In this document: one piece after another, positions 36,183 through 44,609 of the stretch | Numbering within the stretch: the first letter of the stretch is position 1 | Layout of the letters: each line of letters starts with the position of its first letter | DNA from: Bradyrhizobium liaoningense | GTDB taxonomy: Bacteria; Pseudomonadota; Alphaproteobacteria; Rhizobiales; Xanthobacteraceae | DNA length: 64,000 bases | Assembly: GCF_018130825.1 (NCBI RefSeq) | Contig: NZ_JAFCJS010000003.1 | Coordinates: 62,001-126,000, forward strand | Reading direction: 5' to 3' | Notes under the pieces: model-generated | Database searches by the model: none | The model's input: the letters and a program-made list of their open reading frames with translations, nothing else | What the model was told of the DNA's origin: nothing | Program-made: the position numbers and the translations under genes

Positions 36183-37862
36183 ATGAGCGGCAACTGGCGC
36201 GACCGGACGGCAACCACCTTTGACTGCCAGAAAATGCCGGCGGTCTCGAGCCGCGGCATGGTGGTCAGCAACCATCCGCTCGCCTCCAGTGCCGGCGCCG
36301 AGATGCTGGCCGCCGGCGGCAACGCCATCGATGCCGCGATCGCAACCCTGTTCACCCTGACCGTGGTCGAGCCGATGATGGTCGGCATCATCGGCGGCGG
36401 CATGGCGCATATCCGCCTCGCCGACGGCAGCCATCGCTTCATCGACGGCCAGAGCACGGTCCCATCGGCGGTGCGCGACACCACCTACACCTCCAAGCCG
36501 GGCTCGGCGCATGACGTGTTCGACACCGTCGGCAACGAGAACCTCAACGGTCCGAAAGCGGCTGCCACGCCCGGCTCGCTGAAAGCCTGGTGCGAGACGC
36601 TGCACCGGTTCGGCACCATGAGCCTCGCCGACGTGATGCAGCCCGCGATCAAGCACGCCGCGCGTGGCTACGCGGCAACGCCCTATTTGCACGAATGCAT
36701 CAGCGAGTGCGCGGCCGAGATGCGCAAGGACGAGCCGATCGCGGCGATCTTCCTGCCTGATGGCGAGCCGCTGAAGGTCGGCCAGCGCGTGGTGCAGTCG
36801 GAATATGCCGACACGTTGCGCTATATCGCCGACCACGGCGAGAAGGCGCTCTACGAGGGGCCGCTCGGCGACATCCTCGCCGACTACATGGAGAAGACCG
36901 GCGGTTTCATCCGCCGCAATGACCTCACGGCTTACAAGACCGTCGAGCGGCAACCGATCCGCGCCGACTATCGCGGCTGGACCATTTTTGGCCCGCCGCC
37001 GCCCGCGGCCTCCGGCGTGCATATCGCGCAGATGCTGAACATACTCGAGGGCTACGACATCGAAGGTCTCGGGTTCGGGACATCGGAGACCATCCACTAT
37101 CTCGCCGAGGTCCTGAAGATCGCCTTCGCCGACCGCGCCGCCGCCAGCGGCGATCCTGATTATGTCGGCGTCCCCGTGGAGAAGCTGACCTCGAAGACCT
37201 ACGCTGAGGAGCGCCGCCGCGCGATCGATCCGGCGCGGGCGCAGGCCTGGGGCGCCGGCGTGTCGCAGCTCGAAGGCGCGCACACCACGCACATGACGGC
37301 GGCTGACAGCTTCGGCAATGTGGTCGCGACCACGCAGACCATCAACAATTTGTTTGGCGCCAAGATCATGATCCCGGGCCTCGGGACCGTCGCCAACAAC
37401 TACATGAATCTGTTCGATCCGCGCCCCGGCCACGCGCTGTCGCTGGCGCCGGGCAAGAGGGTCACCACCTCGATGTCGCCGATGATGGCTCTGCGTGACG
37501 GCAAGCTGCGCTATGCGCTGGGGCTGCCCGGGGGCAAACGCATCTTCCCGAGCGCGATGCAGGCGCTGGTCAATCTGATCGACCACGGCATGAGCCTGCA
37601 GGAAGCGGTCGAGGCGCCCAGGGTCTGGACCGAGGGCAATGCGCTCGAGGTCGAGCAGAAAGTGCCAGAGAGTGTGCGTGCAAGGCTCGCGGCGCTTGGC
37701 CACAAGGTGCAGCCCGTGGCAACGGTCGCCGGCGGCATGAATGCCATTGCGTTCCACGACGACGGCACCATGACCGGCGCCGCCTGCTGGCGCGCTGATG
37801 GCACACCGGTGGGGATTTCGGGTGGGCTCGCGAAGAGTGGGGTCAGGTTCCGGTTGAGCTAG
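36183..37862 (+). CDS. ggt: gamma-glutamyltransferase family protein
   Basis: 559-residue Ntn-hydrolase that self-cleaves to expose its nucleophile, Thr368 in EGAHTTHMTAADSFGN. Conserved elements include NHPLASSAGAEMLAAGGNAIDAA, PGSLKAW, FGPPPPAASG and TSMSPMM. There is no signal peptide, whereas classical GGT is periplasmic, so this may be a cytoplasmic branch acting on gamma-glutamyl amides or related acyl substrates. It reads away from the ParA gene. The substrate is unproven. Confidence 0.85.
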   Translation: MSGNWRDRTATTFDCQKMPAVSSRGMVVSNHPLASSAGAEMLAAGGNAIDAAIATLFTLTVVEPMMVGIIGGGMAHIRLADGSHRFIDGQSTVPSAVRDTTYTSKPGSAHDVFDTVGNENLNGPKAAATPGSLKAWCETLHRFGTMSLADVMQPAIKHAARGYAATPYLHECISECAAEMRKDEPIAAIFLPDGEPLKVGQRVVQSEYADTLRYIADHGEKALYEGPLGDILADYMEKTGGFIRRNDLTAYKTVERQPIRADYRGWTIFGPPPPAASGVHIAQMLNILEGYDIEGLGFGTSETIHYLAEVLKIAFADRAAASGDPDYVGVPVEKLTSKTYAEERRRAIDPARAQAWGAGVSQLEGAHTTHMTAADSFGNVVATTQTINNLFGAKIMIPGLGTVANNYMNLFDPRPGHALSLAPGKRVTTSMSPMMALRDGKLRYALGLPGGKRIFPSAMQALVNLIDHGMSLQEAVEAPRVWTEGNALEVEQKVPESVRARLAALGHKVQPVATVAGGMNAIAFHDDGTMTGAACWRADGTPVGISGGLAKSGVRFRLS

Positions 37863-37865
37863 GTC

Positions 37866-38003
37866 CCGTGCCCCGGACGCGGCGCAGCGCGAAGCGGTGC
37901 GCTGCAGAGCCGGGGCCCAGAAACTTCGCCCACCGAATTTGTGGTGGCATGGGTCCCGGCTCTGCGCAGCAACGCAAGCGCGTTGCAGCGCGTCCGGGAC
38001 ACG
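37866..38003. repeat. dispersed palindromic repeat, family C copy 2
   Basis: CCCGTGCCCCGGACGCGGCG at the left and GCGCGTCCGGGACACG at the right, with inner arms GCAGAGCCGGGGCCC / GGGTCCCGGCTCTGC. It lies in the gap between the convergent ggt and protease-like genes. Confidence 0.8.
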
Positions 38004-38007
38004 AAAG

Positions 38008-39369
38008 CTACTTCCGCACGCAGATCACGCGCACGACGGCGGCTTTCGCGTCAGTCGATGTGCCGTTCGCGGTGACGCCGTTCGCCTTGAGGAATTCGCG
38101 CGCCGTTTCCGCGGAGACCATCACCGCCTGCGAGGCGGGCACCGCTGTCGCGGGGCCCGCGACCATTGCCGGCTTCAGCAGCGCGACGCCGGCGAACTTG
38201 CCGTCGCCGTCGATTGCGGGACCTCCGGAAAACCCGACCGCCGGTGGCGGCGACAATGCGGAATCGCTCGATGTGACCGGCGCCAGCGCGCCCTTGACGT
38301 TCGATACGCCGGCCGCACCGCCTTGGCTCTGCGGATCGGCGATGCCGATGACATCGACATTGGTCCTGGCCGTTCCGCCGGCGAGGCTGAGCGGTTTCAG
38401 GCCCCGCGCGCCATAGATGTGCAGCAGCGCCAGATCGTGCTCCTTGTCCTCGGCGAGACGGTCGGCGCTGCCGAAGCCTGCGATGGTGATCGCAAGGCAG
38501 CTGTCGGTGACGAGGCGGTCGGCCAGAATCGCGCCGTCGTCGCTGACGACGATGCCGGTGCCGTATTCGACATTCTTGCGCGGCGGCGGTCCGGCCATCG
38601 GGGTGGACGGAAATGCGTTGAACGCGCTCGACATCGCGATCACGACCGGCTCGACCGTGTTCTCCATCGCCTGGTCGTAGAGGATCGTCATGATGCGGAC
38701 CTCGTCGCCCCTGAAGGTGCCGCGTACGTAAAACTTCTTCAGGCCCTGCAAGCCCGACAGCACGAAGAAGTCGGGCTTCACCACGGTGTAGTCGACCTTG
38801 CGCCCCGCCGGCTCCTTCTTCTCGGCGTCCGCGAGCTTTGCGGTGGTCGGATTCGCCTCCTTGCGGCGGCTGAGCAGCACCTGCACGGTTCCGGTCGGCG
38901 AGGTCCATTTCGAGCCGTTGGCGTCGCTCGCCTGTTGCGGCACCAGCTTTGAGGGAATGCCGAGCCGCGCACCGCTGGTCGGCTCCATCACGATCTTCCA
39001 GCCGACGCCGTCCTGTTTCCGACGCGCCGTCTCGGCGAGCGCAGCGCGCTCCTGCGGATTGAGCACGCCGGTCGGCTTGCCGCCCTTGGCCTTCTGGTAT
39101 TCCTTGATGGCGTTGACCATGCGCTCGCTGACGTCGCCGGTGATGGCGCCGTTATATTGGCCGACCCAGGCGAGGTCGGACTGCAGCGACAGGCGCTCGG
39201 CCTGCGCCATGGCATCGGCGGTTTCCGACGCCGTTTGCAGTGCGGGCGGGCGGACCGGGACGGTCTGGACCGGTTTCGGCTTGGTGCCGGGGATCTGCGG
39301 CGCCGTCATCTGGGCGTGCGCGCCCGTGGCGGCCGCCAACATCAGTGTTGCCGCAAGCATCGATCTCAT
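38008..39369 (-). CDS. exported peptidoglycan-binding and trypsin-like protein, probably catalytically dead
   Basis: About 453 residues with signal peptide MRSMLAATLMLAAATGAHAQ, a Pro-rich spacer, a helical peptidoglycan-binding-1-like segment (DLAWVGQYNGAITGDVSERM... LNPQERAAL, about 45-95) and a C-terminal chymotrypsin-fold domain. The catalytic Ser is kept (VGFSGGPAIDGDG) and an Asp is present (KEHDLALLHI), but where active enzymes have TNHHV the sequence reads ILADRLVTDSC, so the catalytic His is missing. It is expected in the periplasm. It could be a scaffold or regulator rather than a protease. The start at 39369 is chosen for its signal peptide. Confidence 0.78.
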   Translation of the reverse strand: MRSMLAATLMLAAATGAHAQMTAPQIPGTKPKPVQTVPVRPPALQTASETADAMAQAERLSLQSDLAWVGQYNGAITGDVSERMVNAIKEYQKAKGGKPTGVLNPQERAALAETARRKQDGVGWKIVMEPTSGARLGIPSKLVPQQASDANGSKWTSPTGTVQVLLSRRKEANPTTAKLADAEKKEPAGRKVDYTVVKPDFFVLSGLQGLKKFYVRGTFRGDEVRIMTILYDQAMENTVEPVVIAMSSAFNAFPSTPMAGPPPRKNVEYGTGIVVSDDGAILADRLVTDSCLAITIAGFGSADRLAEDKEHDLALLHIYGARGLKPLSLAGGTARTNVDVIGIADPQSQGGAAGVSNVKGALAPVTSSDSALSPPPAVGFSGGPAIDGDGKFAGVALLKPAMVAGPATAVPASQAVMVSAETAREFLKANGVTANGTSTDAKAAVVRVICVRK

Positions 39370-39471
39370 GACAAATCCAGCCAGCCCATTGAACGCAATG
39401 CCATTCAAGCACATCTCGTTGGTCGCGAACAATGTTGCGGTGGTTCAGGTGGCTGAGAGACCACGAACTGA

Positions 39472-39591
39472 GGTCCTCATCCTGAGGAGCGGCCCAAAGG
39501 CCGCGTCTCGAAGGATGGCCACAGGCGAGATCGGGGCCTTCATGGTTCGAGACGCGCGTTCCGCGCTCCTCACCATGAGGGTTGAGAGGAA
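39472..39591. repeat. dispersed palindromic repeat, family D copy 1
   Basis: Contains TCCTCATCCTGAGGAGC, CGCGTCTCGAAGGATGGCCA, CAGGCGAGAT, CATGGTTCGAGACGCG and GCTCCTCACCATGAGG. It is the reverse complement of the element at 42453-42560 with strong identity. Confidence 0.85.
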
Positions 39592-39600
39592 CGTAGGACG

Positions 39601-40404
39601 ATGCTGAGCCCGGACGAACTCGAACGCTATGCCCGCCATATCGTGCTGCGCGATGTCGGCGGCCCCGGCCAGGCTGCGCTGAAGCGTGCTTCCGTGCTGG
39701 TGGTCGGCGCCGGCGGGCTCGGCGCGCCAGCCCTGATGTATCTGGCCGCGGCCGGCGTCGGCACGCTCGGCGTGGTCGATGACGACGTGGTGTCGCTGTC
39801 CAACCTGCAGCGCCAGGTCATCCACACCACGCCCGACATCGGCCGTCACAAGGTCGAGAGCGCGGCCGAGCGGATCGCCGCGCTCAATCCGCATGTGCGC
39901 TTCGTCGGCCACGCCACCTGGCTCAATGCCGACAATGCGCTCAGCCTGATCGGCGACTACGACCTCGTGCTCGACGGCTCCGACAATTTCTCGACGCGCT
40001 ATCTCGTCTCCGACGCCTGCTTCTTCGCGCAGCGGCCGCTGATCACGGCCGCGCTCGGCACCTTCGACGGTTCGCTCACCACCATCCGCGCGCATGAGAC
40101 GAACGAGCAAGGCGAGTTCAATCCGACCTATCGCTGCCTGTTTCCGGAGGCGCCGCCGCCGGGCACCGTGCCGGCCTGCGCCGAGGCCGGCGTCATGGGC
40201 GCGCTCGCGGGCGTGCTCGGCTCGATGATGGCGCTGGAGGCGATCCGCGAGATCGTCGGTTTTGGCGACGGCCTCGTCGGCCGCCTCCTGATGATCGATG
40301 CACGCGCGATGCGCTTCGAGACGTTGCGCTATGCCCGCGATCCCGCCAATCCGCTCAATGGCGACGGGCCTGTGATCACCGATCTCAGCGCCCATCGCAC
40401 CTGA
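39601..40404 (+). CDS. moeB: MoeB/ThiF/HesA-family adenylyltransferase (E1-like)
   Basis: 267-residue enzyme that adenylates the C-terminal Gly of a ubiquitin-like sulfur carrier (MoaD or ThiS type). It has a Rossmann start VLVVGAGGLGAPALMYLAAAGVG, DDDVVSLSNLQRQ, the Arg finger region HTTPDIGRHKVESA, and DGSDNFSTRYLVSD. The two CxxC zinc pairs of E. coli MoeB are absent: PTYRCLF keeps only one Cys and the C-terminus (ARDPANPLNG) has none. MoaD- or ThiS-directed activity cannot be told apart from sequence alone, and no partner is nearby. Confidence 0.85.
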   Translation: MLSPDELERYARHIVLRDVGGPGQAALKRASVLVVGAGGLGAPALMYLAAAGVGTLGVVDDDVVSLSNLQRQVIHTTPDIGRHKVESAAERIAALNPHVRFVGHATWLNADNALSLIGDYDLVLDGSDNFSTRYLVSDACFFAQRPLITAALGTFDGSLTTIRAHETNEQGEFNPTYRCLFPEAPPPGTVPACAEAGVMGALAGVLGSMMALEAIREIVGFGDGLVGRLLMIDARAMRFETLRYARDPANPLNGDGPVITDLSAHRT

Positions 40405-40413
40405 TCGGCGCGG

Positions 40414-41421
40414 TTACGCCGTCGCCGGCTTCTCACTGTCGAGATGCGCCATCTGCTCGGCTGCATAGCGCGTGCCGGCTGCGACATTCGGCGGGAAGGC
40501 TTTTGCCAGCGCGGCAAGATGCGCCTGCGTCAGCGTCAGCTTGGTCGCGCCGAGCGCTTCGGCCAGACGGCTGCGCGTGCGCGCGCCGATCAGCGGCACG
40601 ATCTCCTTCCCCTGCGCCGCCACCCAGGCGATCGCGACTTGCGCCGGCGTGGCTCCGATTTCGGTCGCGATGGCGCGCAGCTGGTCCACGAGTGCGAGAT
40701 TGGCGTCGAGATTTGCGCCCTGAAAGCGCGGCGTCATCAGCCGGTAGTCGCGGCCGGCCTTGCCTGACTCCTTCGACCAGTGGCCGCTGATCAGGCCGCG
40801 CGCCAGCACGCCATAGGCGGTGATGGAAATACCGAGCTCGCGGCAGGTCTTCAGGATGTCGCGCTCGATGCCGCGCTCGATCAGCGAATATTCGATCTGG
40901 AGATCGGCGATCGGATGAACCGCATGGGCGCGGCGGATGGTGTCGGAGCCGACCTCGGACAGGCCGATATGCCTGATGTAACCGGCCTTCACGAGATCGG
41001 CGAGGCCGCCGATGATCTCCTCGATGGGAACGTTTGGATCGAGCCGCGCCGGGCGGTAGACGTCGATGTAGTCGGTGCCGAGCCGCTGCAGCGAATAGGC
41101 GAGGAAATTTTTGGTCGCAGCCGGCCTCGTGTCCATGCCGGCGAATTCGCCGGCGGGGCCGCGCAGTGCGCCGTACTTGACGCTGAGCTGCACTTTTTCG
41201 CGCCGCACATCCTTCAAGGCTTCGCGGACCAGCATCTCGTTGTGGCCCATGGCGTAGAAGTCGCCGGTGTCGAGCAGCGTGATGCCGGCGTCGAGCGCGG
41301 CATACACCGTGGCAATGGCTTCGCCGCGGTCGGCGGGGCCGTAGACCTCGGACATGCCCATGCAGCCGAGCCCGAGGGCGGAGACGGTGGGGCCGGTTGA
41401 ACCGAGTTTGCGCTGTTCCAT
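40414..41421 (-). CDS. aldo/keto reductase
   Basis: 335-residue NADPH-dependent TIM-barrel oxidoreductase. Catalytic elements: Asp-Tyr in LLDTGDFYAMGHNE, Lys in QLSVKYGA; the usual active-site His segment reads DVYRPARLDP, as in the AKR11/13-like branch. The C-terminal coenzyme site is IPLIGARTRSRL-like. It starts at the ATG at 41421 behind GGAG. It is transcribed divergently from a LysR regulator that probably controls it. The substrate is unknown. Confidence 0.88.
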   Translation of the reverse strand: MEQRKLGSTGPTVSALGLGCMGMSEVYGPADRGEAIATVYAALDAGITLLDTGDFYAMGHNEMLVREALKDVRREKVQLSVKYGALRGPAGEFAGMDTRPAATKNFLAYSLQRLGTDYIDVYRPARLDPNVPIEEIIGGLADLVKAGYIRHIGLSEVGSDTIRRAHAVHPIADLQIEYSLIERGIERDILKTCRELGISITAYGVLARGLISGHWSKESGKAGRDYRLMTPRFQGANLDANLALVDQLRAIATEIGATPAQVAIAWVAAQGKEIVPLIGARTRSRLAEALGATKLTLTQAHLAALAKAFPPNVAAGTRYAAEQMAHLDSEKPATA

Positions 41422-41520
41422 GATGGCTCTCCTCGAAAATTGGCGGCGAATGGCGCCGCGTGACGAGGCCAGATATGCGCTTGGGCGATTACGCCGATAA
41501 GCTGGACAATCCAGAATGGC

Positions 41521-41540
41521 TTGTTCACACTGGCGAACAA
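41521..41540. promoter_or_regulatory. LysR-type box between AKR and LysR genes
   Basis: TTGTTC-N8-GAACAA, a perfect six-base inverted repeat that fits the T-N11-A rule, located at the translation start of the LysR gene and 100 bp upstream of the reductase. A likely autoregulatory site. Confidence 0.5.
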
Positions 41541-42451
41541 TGGTTACCCCTGACCTGCGTGATCTCGATGCCTTCGTGGCCGTCGCCCGCACCCGCAATT
41601 TCCGGCGCGCGGCGGTCGAGATGCGCGTGTCCGTATCGAGTCTTAGCCAGCGGCTGCGGGACCTGGAGGAACGCCTCGGCGTCCGTCTGATGAACCGCAC
41701 CACCCGCAGCGTCGCGTTGACCGAGGCGGGCGAGCTGCTGCTGTCGCGCGTCGCCCCGGCGCTGCGCGATGTCGGTGATGCCCTGGAGCAGGTGCGGGGC
41801 CTGCGCGAGGTCGCCTCGGGCCGCCTGCGCATCAATGCGCCGCCGCCGGCGGTCGATCTGGTTCTGGCGCCCATGGTGGGGCCGTTCCTTGGCGAGCATC
41901 CGCAGGTCGATCTCGATATCGTTTCCGAGAGCGGTTTCGTCGACATCGTGAGTGGGGGTTACGACGCCGGCGTGCGCTATGGCGAGCATCTCGCCCAGGA
42001 CATGGTGGCGATCCCGCTGAGCGGCCCGCAGAGTTACGTCGTCGTCGCGTCGCCCGATTACATCGCGCGCCGTGGCCGGCCGACGCATCCGAAGGATCTG
42101 CTCGAGCACGATTGCATCCGCGCCCGCTATTCGAGCGGCGTCATGCATGATCTCGAGTTCGAGAAGGCGGGCCAGATCGTGAAGGTCGATCCGCCCGCAA
42201 AGCTGATCTCGACCAATATGAACCTTGCGATGCGCGCGGCGCTCGACGGCGCTGGCGTCTGGGCGACGCTCGATGGCTATGTCGGTGAAGCCGTGAAGTC
42301 CGGCGCGCTGGTCAGCGTGATGGAAGATTGGTGCGAGCCGTTTCCGGGCCCGTTCCTGTATTACCCGAGCCGGCGCCAGACGCCGCCCGCGCTGCGCGCG
42401 TTCATCGATTTCGTCGCCGATTGGCGCAGGCGCGAGACGCGCAGCCGGTAG
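41540..42451 (+). CDS. LysR-family transcriptional regulator
   Basis: 303 residues. The N-terminal winged helix is LDAFVAVARTRNFRRAAVEM then SVSSLSQRLRDLEERLGVRLMNRTTRSVALTEAG, followed by an effector domain typical of the CrgA/DsdC-like branch (GRLRINAP, YDAGVRYGEHL, ALDGAGVWATLDGYV). Divergent from the aldo/keto reductase, which is the obvious target. The effector is unknown. Confidence 0.9.
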   Translation: MVTPDLRDLDAFVAVARTRNFRRAAVEMRVSVSSLSQRLRDLEERLGVRLMNRTTRSVALTEAGELLLSRVAPALRDVGDALEQVRGLREVASGRLRINAPPPAVDLVLAPMVGPFLGEHPQVDLDIVSESGFVDIVSGGYDAGVRYGEHLAQDMVAIPLSGPQSYVVVASPDYIARRGRPTHPKDLLEHDCIRARYSSGVMHDLEFEKAGQIVKVDPPAKLISTNMNLAMRAALDGAGVWATLDGYVGEAVKSGALVSVMEDWCEPFPGPFLYYPSRRQTPPALRAFIDFVADWRRRETRSR

Positions 42452-42452
42452 A

Positions 42453-42560
42453 CCCTCATGGTGAGGAGCGCGCTCTTGCGCGCGTCTCGAACCATGAAAG
42501 GCCCGCATCTCGCCTGTGGCCATCCTTCGAGACGCCGCTTCGCGGCTCCTCAGGATGAGG
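42453..42560. repeat. dispersed palindromic repeat, family D copy 2
   Basis: CCCTCATGGTGAGGAGCGCG, CGCGTCTCGAACCATGA, CTCGCCTGTGGCCATCCTTC and GGCTCCTCAGGATGAGGA. Same element as 39472-39591 but in the opposite orientation. It separates the LysR gene from the convergent dehydrogenase. Confidence 0.85.
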
Positions 42561-42592
42561 AGATGAGGGTGTGGCGCGCGGAAATCAGAAAC

Positions 42593-43594
42593 TCAGAGCA
42601 TGCTCGGCAGCACGCGATCCGGCGGCTTGTGGGCGTCGAGGAAGGTGCGGATGTTGATGATCACCTTCTCGCCCATCTCGACGCGGCCCTCGATCGTGGC
42701 CGAGCCCATATGCGGCAGCAGCGTCACCTTGCCCGCCTTGGCGAGCCGCACCAGCTTCGGATTCACCGCGGGCTCGTGCTCGTAGACGTCGAGGCCGGCG
42801 CCGCCGATCTCGCCGCCCTCGATCAGCTTGATCAGCGTGTCCTCGTCGGTCACCTCGCCGCGCGAGGTGTTGACGATATAGGCGTCCTTGCGGATCAGCT
42901 TCAGCCGCCGCGCCGAGAGCAGATGATAGGTCGCCGGCGTGTGCGGACAGTTCACCGAGATGATGTCCATCCGCGCCAGCATCTGGTCGAGGCTCTCCCA
43001 ATAGGTCGCGCCAAGCTCTTCGGCGATCTTCGGGGCCACGGGACGGCGGTTGTGATAGTGGATCTGCAGGCCGAAGGCGCGGGCGCGGCGCGCCACGGCC
43101 TGGCCGATGCGGCCCATGCCGACGATGCCGAGACGTTTTCCCCCGATGCGGTGACCGAGCATCCAGGTCGGCGACCAGCCGGCCCAGGATTTTCCTTCGG
43201 TCAGGATCGAGGCGCCTTCGATCATCCGGCGCGGCACGGCGAGGATCAGCGCCATGGTCATGTCGGCGGTGTCTTCGGTCAGGACCTTTGGCGTGTTGGT
43301 GACGGTGATGCCGCGGGCGTGCGCGGCCTCGACGTCGATATTGTCGACGCCGTTGCCGAAATTGGCGATCAGGCGCAGCTTGCAGTCGGGCTGGTTCACG
43401 ACATCGGCGCTGATGTGGTCGGTGACGGTCGGGACCAGCACGTCGGCGGTGCGCGCGGCTTCCGCGATCTGCTCAGGCGACATCGGCGTGTCGTCGAGAT
43501 TGATCCGCGCATCGAACAGCTCGCGCATCCGCGTCTCGATCGAATCCGGCAGCTTGCGCGTCACCACGACGAGGGGCTTTTTCTTCACCGACAT
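42593..43594 (-). CDS. D-2-hydroxyacid dehydrogenase (glyoxylate/hydroxypyruvate reductase type)
   Basis: 333-residue NAD(P)H-dependent enzyme. The dinucleotide loop is LGIVGMGRIGQAVARRARAFG, and the catalytic Arg-Glu-His are in VNTSRGEVTDE, GAGLDVYEHEP and LLPHMGSAT. NFGNGVDNIDVEAA is typical of the D-glycerate dehydrogenase/glyoxylate reductase group. Likely reduces glyoxylate or hydroxypyruvate; the exact substrate is inferred. Confidence 0.88.
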   Translation of the reverse strand: MSVKKKPLVVVTRKLPDSIETRMRELFDARINLDDTPMSPEQIAEAARTADVLVPTVTDHISADVVNQPDCKLRLIANFGNGVDNIDVEAAHARGITVTNTPKVLTEDTADMTMALILAVPRRMIEGASILTEGKSWAGWSPTWMLGHRIGGKRLGIVGMGRIGQAVARRARAFGLQIHYHNRRPVAPKIAEELGATYWESLDQMLARMDIISVNCPHTPATYHLLSARRLKLIRKDAYIVNTSRGEVTDEDTLIKLIEGGEIGGAGLDVYEHEPAVNPKLVRLAKAGKVTLLPHMGSATIEGRVEMGEKVIINIRTFLDAHKPPDRVLPSML

Positions 43595-43923
43595 GTCCTG
43601 CTCTCATGAGGCGCCGCATGCCGCCTCTGTCGCCAAAGGCCGGTCGTTCAGGCCTCATTAACCCGGTTGTTCGACACTGGCCTTGCCGTGTCGTCCCCGG
43701 CGTTTCCTCTAAGCTCTCCCGAGATTTCCAGCCGGAAAATTGGGACAAACTGGTTGCTCAAGCGCCCGTCCTCTCTAGCAGAAGGCCGGGCCAAGACAAG
43801 AACCACGGGTCAAGGCTTGGCGGAACACCCGCGTGGGGCGGGTCAGGGACTGGCGCGGCGGGGTTTTTGGAGTTTGGGGTGAGGGTTCGGCGCGTGGCCG
43901 GGTCCTCGACAGGAGACGGGTTG
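43595..43923. other. intergenic region between divergent dehydrogenase and SH3-protein genes
   Basis: 329 bp without a supported gene. The SH3 gene's frame stays open leftwards to an ATG at 43606, but that extension has no ribosome site, no conserved feature and would bury the signal peptide. It must hold the promoters of both divergent genes; no clear hexamers or palindromes were found. Confidence 0.6.
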
Positions 43924-44454
43924 ATGGCGTTGGGGCGTTTTTGTTCGGTGATGGCGCTCGTTTGTACCTGGTTGAGCGCCTCGGTCGGCCCCTCGCATTC
44001 GGCGAAGGACAATAGCCCGCAGACCGCCAGCGGCTTGCCCGTGCCGCGCTATGTCAGCCTCAAGTCCGATCACGTCAACGTTCGCGCCGGCCCGACCAAG
44101 GACAATGACGTGGCCTGGGTCTATACCCGCGCCGGCCTGCCGGTCGAAATTACCGCCGAGTTCGAGAACTGGCGCCGGGTGCGCGATTCCGAGGGCGCCG
44201 AGGGCTGGGTCTATCACTCGCTGCTGTCGGGCCGCCGCACTGCAGTCGTCACCATGAAGCACAAGGATGACCTCGCACCGATCTATGACCGGGCCGATTC
44301 GGACAGCGCGGTTGCGGCCAGGCTCCAGGCCGGCGTGGTCACGCAAGTGAAGAAGTGCACTGCAAACTGGTGCCGCGTCACCGGCAGCGGCTTTGACGGC
44401 TGGATCCAGCAGGAACGCCTCTGGGGTGTGTACTCGGACGAGCAGGTGAATTGA
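43924..44454 (+). CDS. exported bacterial SH3-domain protein (DUF1058 type)
   Basis: 176 residues. N-terminal export signal (FCSVMALVCTWLSASVGPSHS), then two SH3b-like repeats: LKSDHVNVRAGPTKDNDVAWVY ... NWRRVRDSEGAEGWVYHSLL, and LAPIYDRADSDSAVAARLQAGV ... NWCRVTGSGFDGWIQQERLWGVY. Such proteins probably bind peptidoglycan or protein ligands in the periplasm. AGGAGA precedes the ATG. No enzymatic domain. Confidence 0.82.
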   Translation: MALGRFCSVMALVCTWLSASVGPSHSAKDNSPQTASGLPVPRYVSLKSDHVNVRAGPTKDNDVAWVYTRAGLPVEITAEFENWRRVRDSEGAEGWVYHSLLSGRRTAVVTMKHKDDLAPIYDRADSDSAVAARLQAGVVTQVKKCTANWCRVTGSGFDGWIQQERLWGVYSDEQVN

Positions 44455-44461
44455 CCCAAAG

Positions 44462-44545
44462 GGTCATCCCGGAGCGATGCGCAGCATCGAATCCGGGATC
44501 TCGAGATTCCGGGCTCGGCGCTTCGCACCGCCCCGGAATGACGGG
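44462..44545. repeat. dispersed palindromic repeat, family E
   Basis: GTCATCCCGGAGCGATGCGC at the left mirrors CCCCGGAATGACGGG at the right, with nested palindromes GCATCGAATC and GGATCTCGAGATTCC inside. It directly follows the stop of the SH3 gene. Only one copy occurs in this window. Confidence 0.65.
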
Positions 44546-44550
44546 ATAAA

Positions 44551-44579
44551 ACAACAATGGCCGGGATAAACCCGGCCAT
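44551..44579 (-). terminator. rho-independent terminator of irr
   Basis: Perfect nine-base stem ATGGCCGGG / CCCGGCCAT around ATAAA. On the minus strand it is followed by TTGTTGTTTTAT, 31 bases after the irr stop. Confidence 0.8.
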
Positions 44580-44609
44580 GACGACGAATTCAGCAGATTT
44601 GGATCGATC

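Noticed and set aside
43606..43923. N-terminal extension of the SH3 protein
   Set aside because: In frame and open, but it has no ribosome site or conserved feature and would hide a clear signal peptide. AGGAGA supports the start at 43924.
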